Positions 33,908-41,369 of a stretch of 45,383 nucleotides of DNA are shown one piece after another. The translations under genes and the position numbers were made by a program. Source of the stretch: Anaerolineales bacterium (GTDB lineage: Bacteria; Chloroflexota; Anaerolineae; Anaerolineales; Villigracilaceae); assembly GCA_016927315.1 (NCBI GenBank), contig JAFGMV010000043.1:1-45383 (forward strand), read 5' to 3'. Under the pieces are notes generated by a model. It saw only the letters and a program-made list of their open reading frames with translations. It did not search any database and had not been told where the DNA came from. Every line of letters begins with the position of its first letter. Within the stretch, counting starts at the first letter, position 1.

Positions 33908-34036
33908 TTAGAAACCTTGGTAAATCCAGGTGGGCGAAGAATCTGCAGTAAAAATAACCAGGGCGATCATTATCAATGCCAGTAACAGCGCCAACATATT
34001 TTCCCTTGAGAATATACCAGACAAGAACTTCTTCAC
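33908..34036 (-). CDS. DltX-like single-pass microprotein with C-terminal acyl-shuttle hexapeptide
   Basis: A 42-residue protein starting at GTG 34036 with AAGGAG 8 nt before it. The N-terminus is basic (MKKFLSG and an Arg), then one membrane helix follows (about 14-30, MLALLLALIMIALVIFT) and a short outside tail ends in WIYQGF. In dlt systems the microprotein DltX ends in a hexapeptide such as FIYNEF, whose Tyr carries the acyl group from the MBOAT to the SGNH transferase. Here the aromatic residue, Ile, Tyr and final Phe are in the same places. It sits 5 nt after prfB and touches the MBOAT start. It is easy to miss because of size and GTG start. Confidence 0.85.
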   Translation of the reverse strand: MKKFLSGIFSRENMLALLLALIMIALVIFTADSSPTWIYQGF

Positions 34037-34041
34037 TGTTC

Positions 34042-35134
34042 TTACTCCTTTTTTACAGGCAATTTCAGGTAGGCCTCCATAAATCCACCCAAGTCCCCAT
34101 CAAGCACCGCCTGGGTGTTCCCGTTTTCAAACTCTGTGCGGTGATCCTTAACCATCTGGTAAGGGTGCAAAACATAAGAACGGATCTGGCTGCCCCATTC
34201 AGCTTTGGTATATTCACCTCGTAACACCGCGATCTCCTTTTCTTGTTCCGCAGTCCTCAACTCCGCAAGCCTTGAACGCAGCACACGCAAAGCATTCTCC
34301 CGGTTCTGGATCTGTGAACGTTCGTTCTGGCACGTCACCACAATTCCGGTAGGCAGGTGCGTCAGGCGTACGGCTGTGGAATTCTTCTGGACGCTTTGAC
34401 CTCCGGCCCCGGATGACTTGAACACATCGATGCGCAGGTCATTGGCGTTGACGCCAACATCTGGATCGTCCATGCCCACCTGCGGAAGGATCTCGACCAA
34501 AGCAAAAGAAGTATGGCGTCGATGTGCAGAGTCAAACGGGGATAAGCGCACCAGCCGGTGGACTCCCTTCTCGGAACGTAAATAACCATACGCATACCTT
34601 CCGTTGATTGCGATGGTAACACTTTTCAGGCCGGCCTCTTCACCTTCTGTCAGGTCAAGAATCTCAACCTCATAACCACGTCGCTCGGCCCAACGCAGGT
34701 ACATACGTTCAAGCATTGCTGCCCAATCCTGCGAGTCTGTCCCCCCTGCCCCAGCGTGTATGGCCAGCAATGCATCCTCACGATCATATTTCCCCGAGAG
34801 CATCGCCGCAAAGGAGCGCTTTTCTAGTTCCGTTTCAATATTTTCGACCTCTTCTTCGAGGTCGTTCCTGTAACTCTCATCACCGATATCTGCAAGTTCA
34901 ACTGCATCCTGCAGCTTCAATCTGAAAGTACGCCAATGATCGACGTCTTCACGCAGCCGGGTCGCTCGCTTCATAATCCTTTGTGCTTCCGTCGGATCCT
35001 CCCACAAATCGGGGTTCGAGATTAACTTTTCTAAATCGCTGAGCTCTGTTTCCTTTGCAGCCAGGTCAAAGACGCTCCAGTAATTGCTGGGTTAATTCGT
35101 TCGCTTCTTGAAGTCTACTTTTAAGCTCTTGCAT
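34042..35134 (-). CDS. prfB: Peptide chain release factor 2 (with programmed +1 frameshift)
   Basis: RF2 ends translation at UGA and UAA. The 363-residue product is made from two frames: 22 codons from ATG 35134 (GGAGG before it), then an in-frame TGA at 35068-35066, where a +1 shift at CTT-TGA-C continues into the long frame. The stop-reading SPF tripeptide is in RLSPFDSAHRRHT. The peptidyl-transferase GGQ is in SSGAGGQSVQKNSTAVR. The stop lies 5 nt before the microprotein start; ftsY ends 13 nt upstream. Confidence 0.97.
35065..35078 (-). promoter_or_regulatory. RF2 autoregulatory frameshift site
   Basis: CTT TGA C is preceded by the Shine-Dalgarno-like GGAG with exactly 3 nt between it and the CTT codon, the known arrangement in prfB. 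Low RF2 slows reading of the UGA and favours the +1 shift, so RF2 controls its own level. Confidence 0.95.
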
Positions 35135-35147
35135 AATGCCTCCAACA

Positions 35148-36059
35148 TTATTCTTTATACATGATTCCATCAATAAATGCATCCGGGTCAAAAGGCTGCA
35201 AATCTTCGAGTTTCTCTCCTAATCCTGCAAAGAGAATAGGAAGCTCCAATTCTTGCCTGATCGCAAATGTCATCCCTCCGCGAGCCGATGAATCAAGCTT
35301 TGACAAAATCACTCCGGTCACACCAATCAAATCCCTGAATGATCGAGCCTGCCGAAGCGCGTTCTGTCCGGTGGCAGCGTCTACCACCAACCAGACTTCA
35401 TGGGGCGCCCCGGGCAACGCCTTCCCAATCACCCGGTGGACTTTTTTAAGCTCTTCCATCAAATTGAAACGTGTATGCAGGCGCCCGGCTGTATCGACCA
35501 GCACTACATCAACTTTCCTGGCGGCAGCCGCCTGAACGGTATTGTAAGCGACAGCCCCGGGATCACTTTCCGGCTGCCCCGTGATTACATCGACGCCCAA
35601 TCGATCTCCCCAAACCTGAAGCTGATCCACCGCTGCTGCCCGGAACGTGTCAGCTGCGCCAAACAAAACGCTCTTCCCCTGACTGAGAAATCTGTGCCCC
35701 AACTTTGCGATGGTCGTGGTTTTCCCCGACCCGTTCACCCCAATCATCAATATCACGGTCGGAACATGGGTAAATTCAACTGCCGGGGAATTATCCAAAC
35801 GGGACCGCAGTTCTTCACGAAGGAGATCCCAGAGGTCCGATGCCTTTGTTAAACCCTTCTCTCTGACGCTTTCTTTTAAAGCATCGCTGACCGAAATAGT
35901 TGTATCAATGCCCAGGTCTGCCTGAACCAACTGGGCTTCCAGTGCATCCCAGAGGTCAGCATTAATTTCAGAAACGCCAAATAAGCCAGCCAAGCGCCCG
36001 AAAGCCGCCTGGCTGGTTTTTGAAAGACCCTTCTGCCATTGAGCCAGAATGTTATCCAC
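35148..36059 (-). CDS. ftsY: Signal recognition particle receptor FtsY
   Basis: A 303-residue SRP GTPase that docks Ffh-ribosome complexes at the membrane. It has only the NG core: the N helical bundle (1-90), then GVNGSGKTTTIAKLG (P-loop), DTFRAAAVDQL, VDTAGRLHTRFNLMEELKKV, SKLDSSARGG and GLGEKLEDLQPFDP. The acidic A domain of E. coli FtsY is absent, as in many bacteria. The start is GTG at 36059 without a ribosome site, 8 nt after a TATAAT. The gene leads an operon with prfB and the acylation genes. Its partner ffh lies at 43815-45140. Confidence 0.96.
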   Translation of the reverse strand: MDNILAQWQKGLSKTSQAAFGRLAGLFGVSEINADLWDALEAQLVQADLGIDTTISVSDALKESVREKGLTKASDLWDLLREELRSRLDNSPAVEFTHVPTVILMIGVNGSGKTTTIAKLGHRFLSQGKSVLFGAADTFRAAAVDQLQVWGDRLGVDVITGQPESDPGAVAYNTVQAAAARKVDVVLVDTAGRLHTRFNLMEELKKVHRVIGKALPGAPHEVWLVVDAATGQNALRQARSFRDLIGVTGVILSKLDSSARGGMTFAIRQELELPILFAGLGEKLEDLQPFDPDAFIDGIMYKE

Positions 36060-36067
36060 GACGCGCC

Positions 36068-36073
36068 ATTATA
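36068..36073 (-). promoter_or_regulatory. -10 box of the ftsY-prfB-acylation operon
   Basis: Minus-strand TATAAT ends 8 nt before the ftsY GTG, a leaderless layout. No convincing -35 box. It faces the divergent thioredoxin gene. Confidence 0.45.
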
Positions 36074-36165
36074 TCATGGGCGAGAAGCTTTTTATGTTAT
36101 ACTCCCGCCTGACACACCAAGTTGATCTTTCTGTACAAATCATTACCATTCTGTGGAGACAAACC

Positions 36166-36510
36166 ATGAACGATGAGCCTGTTCACGTTACAGATGCCAA
36201 TTTTGAAAAGAGTATATTGCAAGCCAGTTTGCCTGCAATCGTTGACTTTTGGGCGCCCTGGTGTGCTCCCTGCAAGATGGTAGCTCCGCTGCTGGACAAA
36301 CTCGCTAAGGAATTTGCCGGGAAGTTAATTGTCGCCAAAATTAATACCGATGAGTATGATGAGTGGGCAGGCAAATATGGTATCCAGGGTATTCCAACCA
36401 TGCTCTTCATCGCAAACGGCAAGGTGATACATCGCCATGTCGGGGCCCTTCCGGAGAAAATGCTCAGGGATACGGTGACCCAGTTTCTTGAGGTCGCTGA
36501 CCAACAATAA
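36166..36510 (+). CDS. Thioredoxin with WCAPC active site
   Basis: A 114-residue thioredoxin. The active site is FWAPWCAPCK with Ala in place of the usual Gly (WCGPC), and the cis-Pro strip is GIQGIPTMLFIANGKVIHRHVGALP. All other fold elements are present. It reduces protein disulfides in the cytoplasm; the Fe-S or TrxR partner cannot be told from context. GGAG 7 nt before the ATG sets the start. A TATACT at 36098-36103 could be its -10 box. Confidence 0.93.
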   Translation: MNDEPVHVTDANFEKSILQASLPAIVDFWAPWCAPCKMVAPLLDKLAKEFAGKLIVAKINTDEYDEWAGKYGIQGIPTMLFIANGKVIHRHVGALPEKMLRDTVTQFLEVADQQ

Positions 36511-36565
36511 AGAAAACTATCAAAGAGAGATTTAATTTCATTATCGTGATAAGGAGTATTCATTC

Positions 36566-37189
36566 ATGCTGAAAAATTTCTTAATTCTGTCAGTCGCCTT
36601 GACGCTGATGTTAAGTGCGTGCGGCCCTCAAGGCACACCCACCCCGGATCCGGCAGCGGCGCAAAACACTGCAATTGCAATCGCCTGGACATGGGCAGCG
36701 GAAACACAATTGGCAGCCCCCACAACCACGCCGCCACCGACAGAGACGCCTATTCCGCTGCCAACCGAAGCCCCAACGCTAATCCAAACACCAACAGTCT
36801 TGTCCACTGGCCTGGAAACACCAACCTTTGCCGTCGTTCCAACAAACACAACATCAGGCGGCGCGTCGGGAAACCCCTGTAACCAACCAATCACTACCTG
36901 GGAAGTGCCCAGCGCCAAACTAATTATGACAAACGGCGTTAAAAAAACCAATGTTGTGCTGTCACTATATGTTGTGACAGACTATGGTGAATGTGGCTAT
37001 ATGAGTTTCAATTTTTCTAATTCAACCAGTGCAGAAGTCCCGACAGGGAACTACAGCGCCTTTGCCTGGGTTGATGGTAAAACAGACTTCCGGGCAGACA
37101 CGACCTTCAGGCTTACACCCGGAAGCTGGAATCTTATGGTTGAACAGGGCCGCCTGGTACTACGCGCAGGTTGTGCCCCGGATTGCTAA
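36566..37189 (+). CDS. Lipoprotein of unknown function (paralogue 1)
   Basis: A 207-residue secreted lipoprotein. The signal peptide ends in the lipobox LMLSAC (Cys19). A 16-residue strip follows, QNTAIAIAWTWAAETQ, then a Thr/Pro-rich stalk to about residue 105. A C-terminal domain of about 100 residues contains four Cys (for example NPCNQPITTWEVPSAKLIMTN and GCAPDC at the end). I do not recognise the domain. AAGGAG lies 9 nt before the ATG. The next gene is a clear paralogue. Confidence 0.8.
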   Translation: MLKNFLILSVALTLMLSACGPQGTPTPDPAAAQNTAIAIAWTWAAETQLAAPTTTPPPTETPIPLPTEAPTLIQTPTVLSTGLETPTFAVVPTNTTSGGASGNPCNQPITTWEVPSAKLIMTNGVKKTNVVLSLYVVTDYGECGYMSFNFSNSTSAEVPTGNYSAFAWVDGKTDFRADTTFRLTPGSWNLMVEQGRLVLRAGCAPDC

Positions 37190-37218
37190 AAAACCATTCT
37201 CATAAGTTTGGAGAAATG

Positions 37219-37815
37219 ATGAAACGACTGTATCCAATACTGATAATGATTATGTTAATACTGACGGCGTGTGGCCCAAAAGCAATTCCAACACCGGATC
37301 TTGTTGATGTTCAAAACACAGCGATTGCGATCGCCTGGACCTGGGCCGCAGAAACACAGACAGCCATGCCTACTGCAACACCGGTTCCTCCGACTGCGAC
37401 ATCCACACCAACCCTGATGCCAACAATGACAATGGCCCCAACAATTCCGCCCGCCAATGATGCCCTGTCATTACCAACCGCCACGCCGGCAACCGGTGGA
37501 GACCCTTGCAATAAAACTCTCTCCTCCTGGACAGGCCCTGAGGCAAAACTTCTCATCGTTAATGAAGTGAAAGGCACTGTCAACCTGTCAATTTATCTAA
37601 ACGAAACTGCATTCGCATGCGGATATGCATATGCGAACTTCAACGACAAAGGACAAACCCTCATGACGGTGCCCTATGGTTGCTATTCGATGTATGGATG
37701 GGTTACAACCAAGAAGGGAAAGGAATACACCGTTAGCGGTTATGGCTGTATCAATAACCCAGATAAATGGACATTGGTTATCAGGGACGAGAGGATCCTC
37801 TTGCTTCCACCGTAA
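37219..37815 (+). CDS. Lipoprotein of unknown function (paralogue 2)
   Basis: A 198-residue paralogue of the preceding gene, with lipobox LILTAC, the same QNTAIAIAWTWAAETQ strip, a Thr/Pro stalk and a related C-terminal domain (DPCNKTLSSWTGPEAKLLIVN, CGYAYANF). The DNA for the shared strip differs at many third positions, so the protein sequence is under selection and the duplication is not recent. The ATG at 37219 is chosen because GGAG lies 5 nt before it; ATG 37216 is too close. It ends before a very strong terminator. Confidence 0.8.
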   Translation: MKRLYPILIMIMLILTACGPKAIPTPDLVDVQNTAIAIAWTWAAETQTAMPTATPVPPTATSTPTLMPTMTMAPTIPPANDALSLPTATPATGGDPCNKTLSSWTGPEAKLLIVNEVKGTVNLSIYLNETAFACGYAYANFNDKGQTLMTVPYGCYSMYGWVTTKKGKEYTVSGYGCINNPDKWTLVIRDERILLLPP

Positions 37816-37833
37816 ACCAATTTCAAATATTCA

Positions 37834-37876
37834 AAAACAAGATCACACGGTTCGTTGAACCGTGTGATCTTGTTTT
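37834..37876. terminator. Very strong bidirectional terminator (20-bp perfect stem)
   Basis: A 20-bp perfect stem, 37834-37853 pairing with 37857-37876, with a GTT loop. It begins AAAACAAGATC and ends GATCTTGTTTT. It separates the convergent lipoprotein and topA genes. Confidence 0.92.
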
Positions 37877-37896
37877 GATATACTGAAGATTAAAGG

Positions 37897-40206
37897 TTAC
37901 GACTGCTCTTTCTCCGGAAGCACTGTTTCCAACAGGAAGCTCTCTTCACAATCCAGACATTTTGCTTCCCGCTTATTGGCAACGACCAGCATCCCATTAC
38001 AATTTGAACAGGGCACTGACAGCGGACGCTTCCAGGACGTGAAATCACACTCCGGGTAATTAGCGCACCCATAAAATATCCGACCTTTTCTGGTTTTCCT
38101 CTGAACGATATCGCCCCCGTCTTTCGGACAGGTAACGCCAATTTTTTCAAGCCAGGGTTCCGTATAACGACATTCCGGAAAATTTGAACACGAAATAAAT
38201 TTTCCAAATCTTCCAAACCGGATCACCAGGTCATGCCCGCATTTCGGACATGGCCTGCCGATCGATTCGGGCTCTGTTTTAGCAACCGGCATTTCAGCCT
38301 GGGCCTTATCCACCTGTTTCGAAAAAGGACCATAGAAGTCGCTGATAATCTCGACCCATTCACTCTCGCCGCTGGCAATTTTATCCAGGTCGCCTTCCAT
38401 TCTGGCGGTGAATCCAAGGTCTACAATCTCCGGAAAATGATTCTTCAACAAATCATTTACCAGGATACCGGTTTCTGTAGGAATAAGCCGCCGGTCTTCA
38501 CGCTCAACATATCCACGGGCTTGAATCGTAGATATTGTTGGTGCATAGGTTGAGGGTCGACCTATGCCGTGTTCTTCAAGCGCCTGCACCAATGATGCTT
38601 CTGAGTATCTTGGAGGCGGCTGTGTAAAATGCTGCTCCGGGATTAACCTTACCAGGGATTGTTTCTGTCCTTCCTCGATCTCTGCCGGAATTGGTACGTT
38701 GTCTTCTTCTTTCGATTTTTCTTCTGCGCTACGTGACTCTTCGTATACAACCAAAAAACCCGAAAATTTGATTGAAGAACCGGAGGAACGCAACAGGTAA
38801 CTATGAGCACTGCTGGTTGCGGTTACCTCGACCTTAAGGGTATCATAGACAGCCGCTTCCATCTGGGAAGCCACAAAGCGCTGCCAGATCAATCGATATA
38901 ACTTATACGCAGCCGGGTCAAGATATTGCTTGACGCCCTCAGGCTCACGTAACGTGGAAGTAGGACGAATGGCTTCATGTGCTTCCTGGGCGCCCTTGGA
39001 GCGGGTCAGATAAGCAGGCAGTTCTTCCGGCAAGAAATCGGGCCCAAACCGGTTCTTGATATATTCGCGAGCTTCATTCTGCGCAACAGCCGAAATATTG
39101 GTAGAATCCGTTCGCATATAGGTTATTAAACCCGTCGTTCCGCCGTCTCCCAAATCCAACCCTTCATATAACCTTTGAGCCAGCGCCATCGTGCGCTTGG
39201 CCGTAAACCCTAATTTCCTGGAGGCATCCTGCTGCAAAGTAGAAGTGATAAACGGAGCCGCCGGCTTGCGCCTGCGCTGGCCGCGCTTAACACTCGAAAC
39301 CTGATACCCGGCGCCTTCCATATCGATCAAAATCGGTCTGACAACCTCTTCATTGCCCAACTGTGGTTCATCGTCATCAATTTTGACGAGTTTAGCGATG
39401 AAAGAGGTATCCAAACCATCCGGGAGTAATTCCGCTTCTATTGACCAGTACTCAACTGGAATAAAATCATCAATGTCCTCTTCTCGTTCCACAATAAGCC
39501 TGAGAGCCACAGACTGCACCCTACCGGCTGATAAGCGACTGCGAACTTTCTCCCACAAGATTGGGCTGATACTATAACCAACCAACCGATCCAAAATCCG
39601 GCGCGCCTGCTGAGCGTTGACTAAATCCAGATTGATGCTTCGCGGATGAGCAAAGGCTTCATGGATCGCCGGTTCAGTTATTTCATGAAACACCACCCGG
39701 CGCGCCCGTTCGGGTTCGATGGCGACAGCCTCCATCAAATGCCATGCTATGGCCTCCCCCTCTCGATCCAGATCGGTTGCCAGGTACACTTCTTCTGCTT
39801 TCGCCGCCAGGTTCTTTAATTCTTTAACGACATTCTTCTTTTCATTAGGAACACGATACTTCGGTGTAAAATTGTTCTCAACATCTACCGATAACTGAGA
39901 ACGCAGCAAATCCCGTACATGACCAACTGAGGCGCGGACTGTATACCCCTTACCGAGAAAACGTCCAACTGTCTTCGCCTTGGCAGGGGATTCCACAATT
40001 ACAAATTTACCTTTTCGTTCAACAACCTTTTTCGGTCGTTCGGGTGCAATCAGACTTTCATGAGCAGGGGTTCTGCCCGTTCTGTACATACTGGTTCCAC
40101 AAACCGGGCATTTTCCGCGCGTAACCGGGGCTGCTGCTGCATTAAAAGTCGCCTCGGCTTCGATCATTTCTCTTTTTGCTTTGCATTTCATGCAATAAGC
40201 TTCCAC
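37897..40206 (-). CDS. topA: DNA topoisomerase I with N-terminal DUF5679 zinc domain
   Basis: A 769-residue type IA topoisomerase that relaxes negative supercoils. Residues 1-45 form an extra Cys4 domain of the DUF5679 type (YCMKCKAKREM, then CPVCGTSMYRTG). The TOPRIM domain starts at about 68 (KFVIVESPAKAKTVGRFLG; DLDREGEAIAWHL holds the metal-binding acids). The catalytic Tyr is in GLITYMRTDSTNIS. Three C-terminal Cys4 zinc fingers follow (CPKCGHDLV, CPKDGGDIV, CSNCNGMLV). AGGAGG lies 6 nt before the GTG start. manC ends 54 nt upstream. Confidence 0.97.
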   Translation of the reverse strand: MEAYCMKCKAKREMIEAEATFNAAAAPVTRGKCPVCGTSMYRTGRTPAHESLIAPERPKKVVERKGKFVIVESPAKAKTVGRFLGKGYTVRASVGHVRDLLRSQLSVDVENNFTPKYRVPNEKKNVVKELKNLAAKAEEVYLATDLDREGEAIAWHLMEAVAIEPERARRVVFHEITEPAIHEAFAHPRSINLDLVNAQQARRILDRLVGYSISPILWEKVRSRLSAGRVQSVALRLIVEREEDIDDFIPVEYWSIEAELLPDGLDTSFIAKLVKIDDDEPQLGNEEVVRPILIDMEGAGYQVSSVKRGQRRRKPAAPFITSTLQQDASRKLGFTAKRTMALAQRLYEGLDLGDGGTTGLITYMRTDSTNISAVAQNEAREYIKNRFGPDFLPEELPAYLTRSKGAQEAHEAIRPTSTLREPEGVKQYLDPAAYKLYRLIWQRFVASQMEAAVYDTLKVEVTATSSAHSYLLRSSGSSIKFSGFLVVYEESRSAEEKSKEEDNVPIPAEIEEGQKQSLVRLIPEQHFTQPPPRYSEASLVQALEEHGIGRPSTYAPTISTIQARGYVEREDRRLIPTETGILVNDLLKNHFPEIVDLGFTARMEGDLDKIASGESEWVEIISDFYGPFSKQVDKAQAEMPVAKTEPESIGRPCPKCGHDLVIRFGRFGKFISCSNFPECRYTEPWLEKIGVTCPKDGGDIVQRKTRKGRIFYGCANYPECDFTSWKRPLSVPCSNCNGMLVVANKREAKCLDCEESFLLETVLPEKEQS

Positions 40207-40260
40207 AAAGCACCTCCTGTTATTACAAAAATTTTACCTGTAATATATGTTTCAATCATT

Positions 40261-41352
40261 TTATATGTAATCTTCCTTGCCGGTTTCTCTTAATGTTGCA
40301 ACGATCTCTCGGACACTCTGGGCACGATCAGAATCGCAAATCAAAAGCACATCGCCCGTGTCAACAATAACAAGATTATCTACTCCGATTGTTACAATCA
40401 GCCGGTCACAATCGTTGCCATAGACAAGCGTTTTTCTGGTATCCAACGAGATATGCTGACCGCCAAACACGATATTGTCGTTTTCATCTGAAAGAAGAAC
40501 ATCAAACAATGAATCCCATGAACCAACGTCACTCCATCCCAATCCACTAGCCGGCAAAACAGCAACCATGGCTGCATTTTCCATTATTCCATAATCGATT
40601 GTTTTGACTTCCAGCGCTGGCCACAAATCTCGGATAACATCATTCTGTCTTTCAGTACCCCAAGCTGCGCCAATTTCGGTTAACGATTTATACAACCCAG
40701 GCATTTGCCTTGAAAACTCTTTCAGAACCACTTCTGAGCGCCAGATGAACATTCCTGAATTCCAGGAGTGATCACCCTTTGCCAACATTATCCGGGCGCT
40801 GCTTTGATCCGGTTTCTCCTTAAAGCGAACCGCTTCGTAGACCGGATAAAGAAATTGATCGGGTAGTGATTCGCCGCGCTGGATATATCCATAGGCTGTA
40901 GAAGGGTATGTCGGCGTTATACCTAGCGTTACGAGATAATTCATTTTCGCCACATCAACAGCAATTCGAATCAAGAGTTGAAATAGATCCTGATTCCGTA
41001 TAAAGTGGTCAGACGGCAGCACTACCATTACAGCTTCCGGATCTCTCTGCTTGAGTACAACAGCCGCAAGACCTATGACTGAGGCGGTACCCCTTGGAGC
41101 AGGTTCCAAAAGAAAATTATCCTGTGGTATTTCGGGCGCCTGTTCACGAAGCATCTTTTCCTGTTCTTCGACCGTGACTACCAATATCTGCTCAGGCTGG
41201 AAAAGGTTTCCCAGGCGCTGTACTGTTGTCTGGAACAAGGTTCGATCATCAATCAAAGGCACCATTTGCTTTGGGCGATCTCGCCGTGAAACTGGCCACA
41301 AACGAGTACCACCGCCTCCGGCCATAATAACAGCATATGTATGTTCAATCAT
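40261..41352 (-). CDS. manC: Mannose-1-phosphate guanylyltransferase
   Basis: A 363-residue nucleotidyltransferase that makes GDP-mannose from mannose-1-phosphate and GTP for surface polysaccharides and glycolipids. The signature is MAGGGGTRLWPVSRRDRPKQ near the start. LEPAPRGTASVIG, LPSDHFI and the later YGIMENAAMVAVLPASGLGWSDVGSWDSL are typical of the single-domain enzymes without a phosphomannose isomerase part. ATG 41352 (GGTGA before it) is preferred over a TTG five codons upstream. It begins 17 nt after the dprA stop. Confidence 0.92.
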   Translation of the reverse strand: MIEHTYAVIMAGGGGTRLWPVSRRDRPKQMVPLIDDRTLFQTTVQRLGNLFQPEQILVVTVEEQEKMLREQAPEIPQDNFLLEPAPRGTASVIGLAAVVLKQRDPEAVMVVLPSDHFIRNQDLFQLLIRIAVDVAKMNYLVTLGITPTYPSTAYGYIQRGESLPDQFLYPVYEAVRFKEKPDQSSARIMLAKGDHSWNSGMFIWRSEVVLKEFSRQMPGLYKSLTEIGAAWGTERQNDVIRDLWPALEVKTIDYGIMENAAMVAVLPASGLGWSDVGSWDSLFDVLLSDENDNIVFGGQHISLDTRKTLVYGNDCDRLIVTIGVDNLVIVDTGDVLLICDSDRAQSVREIVATLRETGKEDYI

Positions 41353-41369
41353 AGTCACCGCTTCCAAAT

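Noticed and set aside
29382-34036. Naming the acylation genes dltX, dltB, dltD, dltC and dltA
   Set aside because: The architecture fits, but the ligase motifs do not resemble DltA and no teichoic acid genes are seen, so D-alanylation is not supported.
36049-36165. N-terminal extension of the thioredoxin by 39 codons
   Set aside because: It would overlap the ftsY start region and promoters; GGAG before ATG 36166 and the family length support the shorter form.
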